Origin: Crocinitomix algicola
Lineage (GTDB): Bacteria > Bacteroidota > Bacteroidia > Flavobacteriales_D > Crocinitomicaceae
DNA: 64,000 nt
Assembly (NCBI RefSeq): GCF_001661595.2
Contig: NZ_LYPF02000016.1
Span: forward strand, 62,001 to 126,000
Reading direction: 5' to 3'
Part shown: positions 43,868 to 53,750 of the stretch, one piece after another
Layout of the letters: each line of letters begins with the position of its first letter
Numbering within the stretch: position 1 is the first letter of the stretch
Translations under genes and position numbers: made by a program
Notes under the pieces: generated by a model
Database searches by the model: none
What the model saw: only the letters and a program-made list of their open reading frames with translations
What the model was told of the DNA's origin: nothing

Positions 43868-45439
43868 ATGAACAGCCCTAATAATAATATATACTTCTCT
43901 CTTTTTAAAAAAAAATTTATTGGATATAGTTATTTATGGATAATGATTTTTGGATTATGTTTTGAAGGAAATGCGCAAGAAATAGATCCGAATGGAAAGA
44001 ATGTATTTTATTATGAAAATGGACGAAAAGCAAGCGAAGGATATTTTAAAGATGGCTTGCCTGTTGGAATCTGGAAATCGTATTACGAAGATGGAACTAT
44101 AAAGAGCATTGGGCAAAAGAAGCTCGGTCTTTCTGATAGTCTTTGGATATTTTATGATGAAGAAGGAAGGAAACGTAAAACTTTCCAATATGAGAATGAT
44201 AAAAAGAATGGTTGTGCGGTATTTTTAGATACGTTGGGGAATGTTGTGAAAGAAATGTTTTATATCAATGATGTACCACAAGGGGAAAGGGTAGAATATT
44301 TTCCAGATGGCAACATAAAATCATTCGTAGAAATTATCGACGGTAAAGAGGAAGGTTTATTATTAGAGTACAATGAAGACGGAATTGTAATCACTGAAGC
44401 TCTTTATGATAATGGGTTTCTAAAGGATCAACAAAAATATAACCGCTATGATGAAGAGGGGAAAAAAACAGGAGTTTGGAGAACCTATTTTAAGAATGGA
44501 GATATTGCCTCTGAAATTGTGTACAAGGCTGGAAGTAAAAATGGATTATCAAAAATTTATAATAAGAAAGGTAAATTGATAGATCTTCAAAAAATGCAGG
44601 GAGATACCGTAGCCGGGCATCGTGATGAGCTGGTAATTATTGATTTGTATAAAACTTTTTATCCAAATGGAAATTTAAAGTTGATTGGTGGAATTAATCA
44701 AGGTAAGAAGAATGGAATATTTAGAGAGTATAGTGAAGATGGAGAGATTATAAACGGGTATATCTATGCTAATGATACACTTGAAGCTGAAGGTATTATA
44801 ACTGGCTATGGAATTTATGAAGGTGATTGGGTTTATTACTTTAAGTCTGGTGCGATTAAGGCAAAAGGAGCCTATGAAAATAGTAAAAAGACAGGGAAAT
44901 GGATTTACTTTTTTTCAGATGGTAAAAAAGAACAAGAAGGAAGTTTTAAAGAAGATAAGTTAAGTGGTTCGTGGATTTGGTATTATCATAATGGACAAGT
45001 TAGGAGAGAAGAATATTATAATCGAAACGAAAACTTAGAAGGCACCGTATATGAATACGATTCCTTAGGAACAGCTTTAACAGAAGGTGATTATTTCGAT
45101 GGCGTAAGGGAAGGGCCATGGTTTTATCATGTGAACGATTTTAAGGAAGTAGGAAGTTTTGTATTAGGGTATAAAGATGGTTTATGGCATTCCTATTATA
45201 AAAACGGAAAAATAGCTTTTAAAGGCGAGTATAATGATGGTGAACCAATAGGAAAACATTATTATTATCATCAAAATGGAATAACAAAAAAAGTGGGGAA
45301 ATATCTAGGAGGTGAGATGCATGGAAAATGGAGGACCTACGATAGAATGGGAATAATTACTCAAGAAATTATATACAAACGAGGAGAAATTTATAAAATT
45401 GACGGGGTAAAAGTGATACCGGTAACAGAAGAACTTTAA
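43868..45439 (+). CDS. YwqK-like MORN-variant repeat protein
   Basis: 523 residues. After an N-terminal hydrophobic segment (about 15-36) that may be a signal anchor, the protein is built of about 20 short beta-hairpin repeats of the form YYEDGTIKSIG / GKWIYFFSDGKKEQEG, typical of the MORN_2/YwqK group. Annotations calling this family an antitoxin have no support here, since there is no toxin gene. Repeats of this type probably form an elongated beta sheet exposed to the periplasm or surface. Its stop and the following kinase start share a base (TAATG), so the protein may take part in the kinase's signalling; that role is inferred. Confidence 0.8.
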   Translation: MNSPNNNIYFSLFKKKFIGYSYLWIMIFGLCFEGNAQEIDPNGKNVFYYENGRKASEGYFKDGLPVGIWKSYYEDGTIKSIGQKKLGLSDSLWIFYDEEGRKRKTFQYENDKKNGCAVFLDTLGNVVKEMFYINDVPQGERVEYFPDGNIKSFVEIIDGKEEGLLLEYNEDGIVITEALYDNGFLKDQQKYNRYDEEGKKTGVWRTYFKNGDIASEIVYKAGSKNGLSKIYNKKGKLIDLQKMQGDTVAGHRDELVIIDLYKTFYPNGNLKLIGGINQGKKNGIFREYSEDGEIINGYIYANDTLEAEGIITGYGIYEGDWVYYFKSGAIKAKGAYENSKKTGKWIYFFSDGKKEQEGSFKEDKLSGSWIWYYHNGQVRREEYYNRNENLEGTVYEYDSLGTALTEGDYFDGVREGPWFYHVNDFKEVGSFVLGYKDGLWHSYYKNGKIAFKGEYNDGEPIGKHYYYHQNGITKKVGKYLGGEMHGKWRTYDRMGIITQEIIYKRGEIYKIDGVKVIPVTEEL

Positions 45440-48198
45440 TGGAACAACCACAATTTGATTATAAAAGTACATTTGATGAACAGTCAAATGATACAACTTT
45501 AAAGCTATATAATGAGGTTTTTATATTTGCCTTTCCGCTCGTCACTTTTTTTCTAGGTTATTTTATAGTTATAGATAATAACAATGAAATTATTACGCTT
45601 TTAGCATTTTTATTGGTTGGTTTATTAATATTCAAATTGGGCCGTAACTCATTGTTTTTAAAGAAAAACCAATTACTAATTCATCAAACATTAGTTATTT
45701 TATTGAGCTTAACAAGCTTGATTTGGTTTGTTTTTCATCCCACAATTAATGCTGTTTTACTTGTTTTAATAGTAGGTGCTAATAGTTGTTACCTCTTATT
45801 TGAGCGCCAAATTACGATCCTTTTTTTTATTATTTATCATTTAACCTTACTTCTATTAGCAACGCAATTTGATATTTTTGAATACCGTTACATTGCATAT
45901 TCACTCATTTATTCATCCGCTTCTTTTGTGGTTACTCGTTGGCTGAGTACTTTGATTAATAGTGGAAAAGAAATGCAGATTTCTGAGAACAAGTACCGTA
46001 TTTTATTCGAACATGGAAATAGTGCCATATTAATTTTAAAACCGGTCAATAAAAAGTTTCTGATTGTGGATACAAATGCAAGAGCTGAGGATGTTTTTGG
46101 ATTTTCTAGAAATGAGTTATTATCGCAATATTTTGGTGAGTTGTCGATTGAAACAACTGAAAAAAAAACACGTATTGGTGAACAAATATTACAGTTGAAT
46201 ATATTAGAAAGAATTGATTTTGACTGCAATTTTAAAACTAAAAACAAGCGCATATTTGAAGCTGAAGTTTCTTTTGTTCGATTAAACTTATCAGAAGGAG
46301 CGGTTTATCAAGTTTTAATTAATGATGTATCATCTAAGACACAACATGCGCTTGAATTATCTGAAATGGCGCAGAGTTTTAAAAATATTGTTGATAATTC
46401 TCAAGCAAGTACCTTTATTTTTACCAAAAACAAATTAGTTTATAAAAATCCGAAAGCGGATGAATTGGCGGGTGAGTTTTTAAATAAAGATTCAGAAGAT
46501 ATTTTTGAAATTTTTCCGAGTAAACAAAAATTTCTTTTGCGCGAATTATTGGCAGAGGCTAGTCAAAAAGTGAGTTCTTATACTGAAATTGATTTAGGTG
46601 AGCCGGGTTATGAAAAACGATTTAGCATCAGTTTAGTAAAAGTAATTTATAAAGGAGAAAGTTCGATTTTATTGATTTTAACAGACATCACTTTACAAAA
46701 TGAATATAGTATTCAAAAAATTCGTGCTGAAATTGCTGAAGAAACCAATAAGAAATTATCCGAAGAAATTAAAAGACACCGCGCAACTCAAATTGATTTA
46801 CAAGAGAATACGTCTAAGTTAAATGCCTTATTTGAAAGTTCAAAAAACTTATTTGTCCTTACCATTGACCGTGATTTAGCCATATCAACCTTTAATCAAA
46901 GTTTTAAAACAATGATGAAGGATTATTTAGACGTTGATTTAAATGTTGGGGATGATTTTTTAAATACAGTTCCAATACACGAAGATACTTACAGTGAATT
47001 AATTAAAGATTTTAAATCTTCGTTGAGAGGAGAATCAGTAAATATAATTATTCATTTTCCTACTAAAAAAGGAGAGGTTTGGTTAGAATGCTTTATAAGT
47101 CCTGTTAAAGTAGAAAATGAACCGATAAAAGAGATTGCATTTATTGCGCATAATATAACTGAAAAACTAGAAAATGAACGAAAAGTTTTAGATAGTGAAG
47201 CCAATAATCGAGCAACAGTTTCTGCCATTCCGGATATGCTTTTTAAAGTAAGCAAAGACGGTTATTTTACTGATTTTAGGTTGAATGAAGATGGCGAGAA
47301 AATATTAAAGAATTTTGCAGTAACAACAGAATTGATTGGAGAACATGTTTTGCAAGTGTTTAAAGATAAAAGAATTGCACGCTCCTTTTTATACAATATT
47401 AAAAAAGCAATTGGTACAGGAACAGTGCATACGCAAAATTTTATCATTCCATTTATTATTGGAAAAACTGATAAAAAAATGGTTTTCGAAAATCGATATT
47501 CAAGTGTTGATGATTCGGAAGTAATTGTTTTAACTCGAGATGTTACAGATAAAGTGGAGTTTGAAACGAGGTTAATAGAATCAGTTAAGGAAAAAGAAAT
47601 TTTATTAAAAGAAGTTCATCATCGCGTCAAGAATAATTTACAAGTTATTAGTAGTATTTTGAATTTACAATCATCCTATGTAGAAGACGAAAAAACGTTA
47701 GAAATCATTAATGAAAGTCAGAATAGAATTCGATCGATGTCTTATATTCATGAAAGTTTGTATCAAACAAAGGATTTTGCTTCAATTAATTTTCACGATT
47801 ACATTACAAATTTGGTTCAAAATTTAGTACATTCTTACCAATTATACTCCGGTAAAACTAAATTGAACTTGGATATTGATCAAGTGGAATTGGTTTTAGA
47901 TCAAGCAATTCCTTGTGGATTGATTTTAAATGAGTTAGTTTCAAATTCCCTAAAATATGCTTATCCAGAAGGAGAAAGTGGCGAAATACAAATTGAAATT
48001 AAAGAAATGGATGGGAAGGTTCAAATTAGAGTAGAGGATTTTGGGGTTGGATTGCCTGAAGGATTTAAAATTGAAGAAAGTGATTCGCTCGGTTTGGGTC
48101 TGGTTGACACTTTAGTAGATCAGATAGATGGGGAGTTAATTTTAAAAACTGAGAAAGGTACCAAATATTTAATTATATTTGAAAAGCAAGAACTATAG
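45439..48198 (+). CDS. Multi-PAS membrane histidine kinase (HisKA_2 type)
   Basis: 919 residues. Six transmembrane helices (about residues 28-172) are followed by four PAS-like domains (about 180-300, 305-420, 455-575, 590-700), a HisKA_2 dimerisation domain with EVHHRVKNNLQVISSILNL (H727/H728, one being the phosphoacceptor), and a HATPase domain with N box NELVSNSLKYAYPE and G boxes EDFGVGLP and SLGLGLVDTLV. It autophosphorylates and passes phosphate to a response regulator. The adjacent LytTR regulator, 2 bases downstream, is the obvious partner. The multispan N-terminus resembles small 7TM-type sensor modules, ligand unknown. Confidence 0.93.
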   Translation: MEQPQFDYKSTFDEQSNDTTLKLYNEVFIFAFPLVTFFLGYFIVIDNNNEIITLLAFLLVGLLIFKLGRNSLFLKKNQLLIHQTLVILLSLTSLIWFVFHPTINAVLLVLIVGANSCYLLFERQITILFFIIYHLTLLLLATQFDIFEYRYIAYSLIYSSASFVVTRWLSTLINSGKEMQISENKYRILFEHGNSAILILKPVNKKFLIVDTNARAEDVFGFSRNELLSQYFGELSIETTEKKTRIGEQILQLNILERIDFDCNFKTKNKRIFEAEVSFVRLNLSEGAVYQVLINDVSSKTQHALELSEMAQSFKNIVDNSQASTFIFTKNKLVYKNPKADELAGEFLNKDSEDIFEIFPSKQKFLLRELLAEASQKVSSYTEIDLGEPGYEKRFSISLVKVIYKGESSILLILTDITLQNEYSIQKIRAEIAEETNKKLSEEIKRHRATQIDLQENTSKLNALFESSKNLFVLTIDRDLAISTFNQSFKTMMKDYLDVDLNVGDDFLNTVPIHEDTYSELIKDFKSSLRGESVNIIIHFPTKKGEVWLECFISPVKVENEPIKEIAFIAHNITEKLENERKVLDSEANNRATVSAIPDMLFKVSKDGYFTDFRLNEDGEKILKNFAVTTELIGEHVLQVFKDKRIARSFLYNIKKAIGTGTVHTQNFIIPFIIGKTDKKMVFENRYSSVDDSEVIVLTRDVTDKVEFETRLIESVKEKEILLKEVHHRVKNNLQVISSILNLQSSYVEDEKTLEIINESQNRIRSMSYIHESLYQTKDFASINFHDYITNLVQNLVHSYQLYSGKTKLNLDIDQVELVLDQAIPCGLILNELVSNSLKYAYPEGESGEIQIEIKEMDGKVQIRVEDFGVGLPEGFKIEESDSLGLGLVDTLVDQIDGELILKTEKGTKYLIIFEKQEL

Positions 48199-48200
48199 CT

Positions 48201-48953
48201 ATGGCCAAAACTAATGTACTCGTCGTTGAGGACGAAAGTATTGTTTCTAAAGACATTCAACACAGTTTGAAAAAACTAGGTTATAATGTTGTAGGAGCCG
48301 CTTCTACGGGTGAAAAAGCCTTTGAATTGGCAAGTTCTGAACGCCCAGATATCATTCTTATGGATATCATGTTAAAAGGGAGCATTAACGGTATTGAAAC
48401 TGCAGAGCGAGTTAAAAAAGAATTGAATATACCGGTTATTTATCTCACAGCTTATGCGGATGAAGCTACATTGGCAAAAGCAAAAGTAACCGAACCATAT
48501 GGTTATATAATCAAACCTTTCAAAGAAGTTGATCTTCATACTTCCATTGAAATGGCTTTGTATAAATACTCAAAAGAAAAAGAGGTTTTAAAAGAACGTG
48601 ATCTATTCTATTCGTTAATTGAAAATAAAGATTCTAAAGATTTCATTTTTGTAAAATCAAAAAGTAGACTTGTTAAGATAAAAACGAATGATATTTACTA
48701 CGTAGAGGCGTTAAAAGATTATGTGGTAATTAATACGCTTGAAACACGCTATACTATCCATTCGACAATGAAGGATATTGTAACAAAATTATCTTCGGAT
48801 CATTTTATCCGCGTTCATCGTTCATTTATCGTACGCATTGATAAGATTGCTTCAATTGAATATCCTAATTTACAATTGGAGAAAGACAAAAAGACAATTC
48901 CAATTGGAGGATCCTTTAAAGATCAATTAATGGAGAAATTAAACCTACTTTAA
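48201..48953 (+). CDS. LytTR-family response regulator
   Basis: 250 residues. A CheY-like receiver domain (about 5-120) has acidic pocket EDES, phosphoacceptor Asp55 in ILMDIML and the conserved Lys in IIKPFKE. A LytTR DNA-binding domain (about 148-248) follows: IFVKSKSRLVKI, IYYVEALKDYVVI, HFIRVHRSFIV. LytTR proteins bind promoter repeats and activate transcription. It is adjacent to its presumed kinase, so phosphorylation state should control DNA binding. Regulated genes are not visible; autoregulation of the 43868 operon is possible. It ends 2 bases before the convergent SCO gene. Confidence 0.95.
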   Translation: MAKTNVLVVEDESIVSKDIQHSLKKLGYNVVGAASTGEKAFELASSERPDIILMDIMLKGSINGIETAERVKKELNIPVIYLTAYADEATLAKAKVTEPYGYIIKPFKEVDLHTSIEMALYKYSKEKEVLKERDLFYSLIENKDSKDFIFVKSKSRLVKIKTNDIYYVEALKDYVVINTLETRYTIHSTMKDIVTKLSSDHFIRVHRSFIVRIDKIASIEYPNLQLEKDKKTIPIGGSFKDQLMEKLNLL

Positions 48954-48955
48954 GT

Positions 48956-49669
48956 TTATTCAAAATTATATTCTCGTTTTAAATCATAGGTGTCTCGAAT
49001 AAGTTCTGAGACCTCTTCTACATTTGTTCCATCATACATTCCTCTTATGCGGCCATCAGGATCGATTAGAGCGAAGTTCTCTGTATGAATGAAGTCAGAT
49101 TCACCACCATGATCGAAATTGGCATCAGCCTCATCAGGAACGATGAGATAAGATTTTCGTGCCATTGTGTATAAATCTGCTTTTGATCCCGTCAAAAACC
49201 ACCATTTTTCGTGATTTGCTTTAAAACGATTAGCATAATTATACATTACCTCAACTGAATCGCGAGAAGGGTTAACGGTATGACTGAGAATTAAGAAATT
49301 AGGGTCATCAGAAAATTCGGATTGAACCCGTTGTAATTGTCTAGTCATTTTTGGACAAATTCCTCCACATGTCGTGAAAAAATAATCTGTTACAAAAATT
49401 TTACCGTCAACATCTTTTTTGGTAATGGTATCGCCAAGTTGATTGAGAAATGAAAAATCACTGATTTTATGGTCTTTTTGAATTGCGCGAAGCGAGGTAT
49501 CAACAAGAGTTGGATTTATGTCTGCAGGATTATATACTTTTAATCGATTGGTTTCACTTCGATTATACGCAGACTCTGGATCATCAGAATAATGTGTATA
49601 ATTTAAAATTCCAGCAATAATTATTCCGGACACTGCAATAATTATAAAACCTAAAACAGCTTTGTTCAT
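48956..49669 (-). CDS. SCO1/SenC family copper-binding thioredoxin-like protein
   Basis: 237 residues from ATG 49669 (a TTG 18 bases upstream is less likely). A single N-terminal transmembrane helix (LGFIIIAVSGIIIAGIL) anchors a periplasmic thioredoxin-fold domain. The copper-binding CxxxC is in FTTCGGICPKM and the distal His in FIHTENFALIDPDG. SCO proteins deliver Cu(I) to the CuA centre of cytochrome c oxidase or act as redox switches. No oxidase genes are nearby. It is transcribed in the same direction as aspS but separated from it by about 100 bases. Confidence 0.92.
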   Translation of the reverse strand: MNKAVLGFIIIAVSGIIIAGILNYTHYSDDPESAYNRSETNRLKVYNPADINPTLVDTSLRAIQKDHKISDFSFLNQLGDTITKKDVDGKIFVTDYFFTTCGGICPKMTRQLQRVQSEFSDDPNFLILSHTVNPSRDSVEVMYNYANRFKANHEKWWFLTGSKADLYTMARKSYLIVPDEADANFDHGGESDFIHTENFALIDPDGRIRGMYDGTNVEEVSELIRDTYDLKREYNFE

Positions 49670-49777
49670 AACCTTTATTTTTTGCAAAAATAAGGGTAAA
49701 AAGGCAGAATTTTAATCGCACTTAATCGAAAAGCTTAAATATTTCAACCAAGCGCGATAATTTCTTCAATCAGGCGA

Positions 49778-51547
49778 TTAATTTTCTGGGTTTGGTAAAT
49801 TTGTATTGGACAAAAACAGCTCATTTAATTGTTCTTGATCAATTGATGCTGGAGAGTCAATCATCACATCTCTTCCACTATTATTTTTAGGAAAAGCAAT
49901 ATAATCTCGAATCGACTCTGAACCTCCCATAGTAGCTACCAAACGATCAAATCCGAAAGCCAATCCTCCATGTGGTGGAGCGCCATATTCAAACGCATTC
50001 ATTAAAAATCCAAATTGAGCTTTTGCTTCTTCATCTGAAAAGCCAAGTAATTCAAACATTCTGGCTTGTAATTCTTTATTGTGTATTCGAATAGATCCTC
50101 CTCCTAACTCTACGCCATTCATCGCTAAATCATAAGCATTTGCTCTAACCTTTCCTGGATCGGAATCAATCAGTGCTAAATCTTCTTTTTTGGGAGAAGT
50201 AAAAGGGTGATGCATGGCATGATAGCGTTGACTTTCTTCATCCCATTCTAACAGCGGAAAATCTAAAACCCATAATGGTGCAAATTTATTAGGATCTCGT
50301 AGTCCTAATTCATTCCCCATATGCAATCGTAATTCATTCATTTGAGAACGAACTGTATTTGTGTCACCCGATAAAATTAAAATTAAATCACCTTTTTCAG
50401 CGCCTGCTTTATTCGCCCATTCTGCTAACGCATTTTGATCAAAAAATTTGTCAACAGAAGATTTAAAAGTACCATCTTCATTGTATTTACAATAAATTAA
50501 TCCTTTTGCACCTATTTGTGGTCGTTTAACCCAATTGACAAGTGCATCTAATTGTTTTCTTGTATAAACAGCACAATCTTTAGCAGTAATTCCTAAAACA
50601 AGTTCAGCACTGTCAAAAACACCAAATCCTTTATTTTGAGTAACTTCATTCATGTTAACAAACTCCATTCCGAATCGAATATCTGGTTTGTCAGAACCAT
50701 AGCGCTCCATGGCTTCAGCATAAGTCATTCTTGGAAAATCACCTTCAAATTCATGATTACGGCACGTTTTAAATAAGTGCTTTACCAATCCTTCAAATGT
50801 ATTCAAGACATCTTCTTGCTCGACAAAAGCCATTTCACAGTCAATCTGCGTAAACTCAGGTTGACGATCTGCTCTTAAATCTTCATCCCTAAAGCATTTT
50901 ACAATCTGATAATACCGATCATATCCTGAAACCATCAAGAGTTGTTTGAACGTTTGTGGGGATTGGGGAAGAGCATAAAATTGTCCAGGATTCATTCGGC
51001 TTGGAACAACAAAGTCTCGTGCTCCTTCAGGCGTGGATTTAATAAGGTAGGGTGTTTCAACCTCCATAAAATCAACCGAATCTAAATATTTTCGAGTTTC
51101 TAATGAAACTTTATGTCTGAGTTTTAGTTTATCTTGTACTGGGTTTCGGCGAAGATCAAGGTAACGGTATTTCATTCTTAATTCTTCTCCACCATCTGTT
51201 TCATTTTCAATGGTAAAAGGTGGTGTCAATGCTGCATTTAAAATAGTTATTTTACTTGCTTTAATTTCAATTGCACCGGTAATCAGGTCAGGATTTTTTT
51301 GATAACGTTCAATCACTTCCCCTTCAACTTGAATCACAAACTCACGTCCTAATTGTTTCATAGCATTCAATACTTCGTCAGAAACAACTTCTTTTTCTCC
51401 AACTATTTGAGTTAGACCATAACGATCTCTTAAATCAACCCAAATAATATTTCCTTTATCACGAATGGTTTGCACCCATCCAGCTAGTTTTACGTGTTCT
51501 CCAATGTGAGTTTCTCTTAACTCTCCGCAATTATGTGATCTATACAT
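49778..51547 (-). CDS. aspS: Aspartyl-tRNA synthetase
   Basis: 589 residues, the length of bacterial AspRS with its extra GAD insertion domain. An N-terminal OB fold ([20 protein letters not shown]) is followed by class II motifs: [38 protein letters not shown] (motif 2) and [16 protein letters not shown] (motif 3). It attaches aspartate to tRNA-Asp in the cytoplasm. Two TAnnTTT-like promoter elements are present just upstream on the minus strand. Nothing unusual is seen. Confidence 0.98.
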   Translation of the reverse strand: MYRSHNCGELRETHIGEHVKLAGWVQTIRDKGNIIWVDLRDRYGLTQIVGEKEVVSDEVLNAMKQLGREFVIQVEGEVIERYQKNPDLITGAIEIKASKITILNAALTPPFTIENETDGGEELRMKYRYLDLRRNPVQDKLKLRHKVSLETRKYLDSVDFMEVETPYLIKSTPEGARDFVVPSRMNPGQFYALPQSPQTFKQLLMVSGYDRYYQIVKCFRDEDLRADRQPEFTQIDCEMAFVEQEDVLNTFEGLVKHLFKTCRNHEFEGDFPRMTYAEAMERYGSDKPDIRFGMEFVNMNEVTQNKGFGVFDSAELVLGITAKDCAVYTRKQLDALVNWVKRPQIGAKGLIYCKYNEDGTFKSSVDKFFDQNALAEWANKAGAEKGDLILILSGDTNTVRSQMNELRLHMGNELGLRDPNKFAPLWVLDFPLLEWDEESQRYHAMHHPFTSPKKEDLALIDSDPGKVRANAYDLAMNGVELGGGSIRIHNKELQARMFELLGFSDEEAKAQFGFLMNAFEYGAPPHGGLAFGFDRLVATMGGSESIRDYIAFPKNNSGRDVMIDSPASIDQEQLNELFLSNTNLPNPEN

Positions 51548-51560
51548 TTATTTCAGTTCT

Positions 51561-51568
51561 CAAAATTA
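51561..51568 (-). promoter_or_regulatory. -7 promoter element for aspS
   Basis: The minus strand reads TAATTTTG, matching TAnnTTTG, 13 bases before the aspS ATG. A weaker TATCTTTA lies about 15 bases further upstream. Confidence 0.45.
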
Positions 51569-51637
51569 AGCTGTAAAGATAATTAATTCAGATGTCATAT
51601 TGCTATTTGATACGAGAACAAGTCAGAATTTAATGTT

Positions 51638-51645
51638 TAATTTTG
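51638..51645 (+). promoter_or_regulatory. -7 promoter element for modABC
   Basis: TAATTTTG matches TAnnTTTG and lies 25 bases before the modA ATG. No good -33 TTTG at standard spacing. Confidence 0.45.
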
Positions 51646-51670
51646 ACACTGGTTAATTCCCCTTTTATCA

Positions 51671-52411
51671 ATGAGAAACGGAATATATTTTTTGACATTA
51701 ATTCTCTTTTGTTCGTGTAAAACACCAGGGAAGAATACCATAAATATCGCTGCAGCGTCAAATATGCAGTTTGCTTTGGATTCTATTTTAGTCCATTTTG
51801 AAAAAGATTTTGGGATTGATTGCCAGGTTACTTATGGTGCTTCAGGGATGATTACCAACCAAATTAAAAACGGTGCTCCATACGATATATTTTTTTCTGC
51901 TAATATGACATTTCCGCAAGACTTATACCATTTGGGTTTTGGAAATAAACCGCAAGTATATGCTCAAGGACAGTTGATTTTAATGGTGAATTCTAATCAA
52001 AAATATAATCAGATAGAAGAAATACTATTTGATAAAAAGATAAAACGGATAGGTATTGCTGATCTTAAAACTGCACCATATGGTATGGCAGCAAAAGAGT
52101 ATATTGATAACCAGGGATGGTGGGATAAATTGGAATCTAAAATAATAATCGGAGAAAATGTAGGGCAAATAAATGCTTATTTAAAAAGTAATGCTATTGA
52201 TGCTGGATTTACAAGTGCTTCTTACTTTGCAAAGTTACAGAACACGCAATGTTTCAAAATAGATCAGCGTTATTATCAACCAATAAATCAGGCTTATATT
52301 GTTTTAAATTCTAAAAAACAACAAGAAAATATATTTGTGAAAGAACTAACGAGTTATCTAAAAAATGAAAGGGCTCAGCAAATTTTAACCTATTTTGGTT
52401 ACCGAATATGA
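51671..52411 (+). CDS. modA: Molybdate ABC transporter substrate-binding lipoprotein
   Basis: 246 residues. A lipoprotein signal (LILFCSCK) is followed by the ModA signature INIAAASNMQFALDSIL near the N-terminus and TYGASGMITNQIKNGAPYDI, which holds the oxyanion site. It captures molybdate (or tungstate) outside the inner membrane for the ModBC pump. The stop overlaps the modB start by 4 bases (ATGA). Lipid anchoring rather than free periplasmic location is shown by the cysteine after the hydrophobic core. Molybdate versus tungstate preference cannot be judged here. Confidence 0.93.
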   Translation: MRNGIYFLTLILFCSCKTPGKNTINIAAASNMQFALDSILVHFEKDFGIDCQVTYGASGMITNQIKNGAPYDIFFSANMTFPQDLYHLGFGNKPQVYAQGQLILMVNSNQKYNQIEEILFDKKIKRIGIADLKTAPYGMAAKEYIDNQGWWDKLESKIIIGENVGQINAYLKSNAIDAGFTSASYFAKLQNTQCFKIDQRYYQPINQAYIVLNSKKQQENIFVKELTSYLKNERAQQILTYFGYRI

Positions 52412-53079
52412 TAAGTTTTTTACCATTTTATATCACGTTTAAATTGGCGTTCTTCACAACGTTAATTTTATTTATCATTGGCGTTCCTTTGAGTTATTTT
52501 TTGGCATTTTCGAAAATGAAGGGCAAAATTTTTATTGAGAGTATTTTATTATTACCAATTGTTTTACCTCCCACAGTTTTGGGATACTATTTTATTGTTT
52601 TATTGGGTCCGGAAAGTAGGGTTGGTCAACTATTAGAAGCTGTATTTGGAATACAATTAGCGTTTACTTTTGAAGGAATTTTATTGGGTTCTCTAATTTT
52701 CTGTACACCTTTTATGTTGACACCGATTATAAACGGATTTAAATCAATACCTAAGAATATTATTGAATCAACCATGATATTAAATAAATCGAGATTCAAT
52801 GCTTTATGGTTTGTATATCTTCCGATGATTAAAAAGAACTTGCTAAATGCAACTTTATTAACATTTGCCCATACGATAGGTGAATTTGGATTAGTTTTGA
52901 TGATAGGAGGAAAATTAAATGACACCAAAGTTGCTGCAGTTGCCATTTATGATGAAATGAATGCCATGAATTATGAAGCTGTAGATTTATACGCTTTCAT
53001 TCTACTGATAATTAGTTTTATCCTTATTTTAATAATCAATCTTTTGTCGCGAAAGAAAAACACTATTCCCGGTGCTTAA
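52408..53079 (+). CDS. modB: Molybdate ABC transporter permease
   Basis: 223 residues with five or six transmembrane helices. The EAA-type cytoplasmic loop is seen in STMILNKSRFNALWFVYLPM, followed by AHTIGEFGLVLMIGG, typical of ModB. It forms the inner-membrane channel with two copies per transporter. It is translationally coupled to modA (ATGA) and overlaps modC by 8 bases, giving a rigid one-operon layout. Confidence 0.94.
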   Translation: MISFLPFYITFKLAFFTTLILFIIGVPLSYFLAFSKMKGKIFIESILLLPIVLPPTVLGYYFIVLLGPESRVGQLLEAVFGIQLAFTFEGILLGSLIFCTPFMLTPIINGFKSIPKNIIESTMILNKSRFNALWFVYLPMIKKNLLNATLLTFAHTIGEFGLVLMIGGKLNDTKVAAVAIYDEMNAMNYEAVDLYAFILLIISFILILIINLLSRKKNTIPGA

Positions 53080-53737
53080 AATAGATGTAAATAAAGCTTA
53101 TAATCATAAAAGGCGCAAAATTTCAATCTCTTGCAAAGCAGAGATACTTGCGGGTAAAACTACGGCTATATATGGGAAATCTGGTATAGGAAAAACCACT
53201 GTATTACGAATGATTTCGGGATTAGAAAAGCCTGATTCAGGAACACTTCAATTCGGAAATAACATTTGGTTTAATGCTAAAATTAACAAACCTATTGCAG
53301 ATCGGCAAATAGGGATGGTTTTTCAGGAAGACAATTTGTTTCCAAATATGACGGTAGAAGAAAATTTAAAATACGCTTCTGGAGGTAAAGTTGAAGCATC
53401 CATTTATCACTATTTAAAAATGGTAGGATTTGATGGAATAAGGACAAGTTATCCAAGCGAATTATCTGGGGGTGAAAAAAGGTATGTATCGGTAGTTCGT
53501 TCCTTATGTCAAAAACCTAAAATCGTATTATTAGATGAACCGTTTGCGGGACTTGATGATGATACCATTGATTTTTTAATAAAGAGTTTGAAACGATTAC
53601 AAAAAGAGGTTGCCCTAACCATATTGATGGTAACTCATCGTAAATCCATATTAGAAACTATGGCTGATGAAGTTATTCATATGCTCACCAGCGAGTCACA
53701 GGTGCAAGGTACACCCAATACAATTTTTAAAGCATAG
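53072..53737 (+). CDS. modC: Molybdate ABC transporter ATP-binding protein, short form
   Basis: 221 residues from a GTG start inside the modB end. Walker A is GKSGIGKTT, the Q loop FQEDNLFPNM, the signature LSGGEKRYV and Walker B VLLDEPFAGLD, with the switch His in MVTHRK. Typical ModC is about 350 residues with a C-terminal TOBE/MOP regulatory domain; this one stops after the ATPase core, so the molybdate-sensing transinhibition domain is absent. tadA starts 13 bases after its stop. Assignment to molybdate rests on modA and modB next door. Confidence 0.92.
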   Translation: MLKIDVNKAYNHKRRKISISCKAEILAGKTTAIYGKSGIGKTTVLRMISGLEKPDSGTLQFGNNIWFNAKINKPIADRQIGMVFQEDNLFPNMTVEENLKYASGGKVEASIYHYLKMVGFDGIRTSYPSELSGGEKRYVSVVRSLCQKPKIVLLDEPFAGLDDDTIDFLIKSLKRLQKEVALTILMVTHRKSILETMADEVIHMLTSESQVQGTPNTIFKA

Positions 53738-53750
53738 GGTAGAAAAAGTT

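Noticed and set aside
43868-45439. Toxin-antitoxin system suggested by the YwqK family name
   Set aside because: No toxin-sized neighbour; the protein is a long MORN-like repeat protein joined to a two-component system.
53667-53750. Upstream extension of tadA into modC as a gene overlap or frameshift
   Set aside because: The added residues do not resemble the deaminase family, and ATG 53751 gives the normal length. modC is intact in its own frame.
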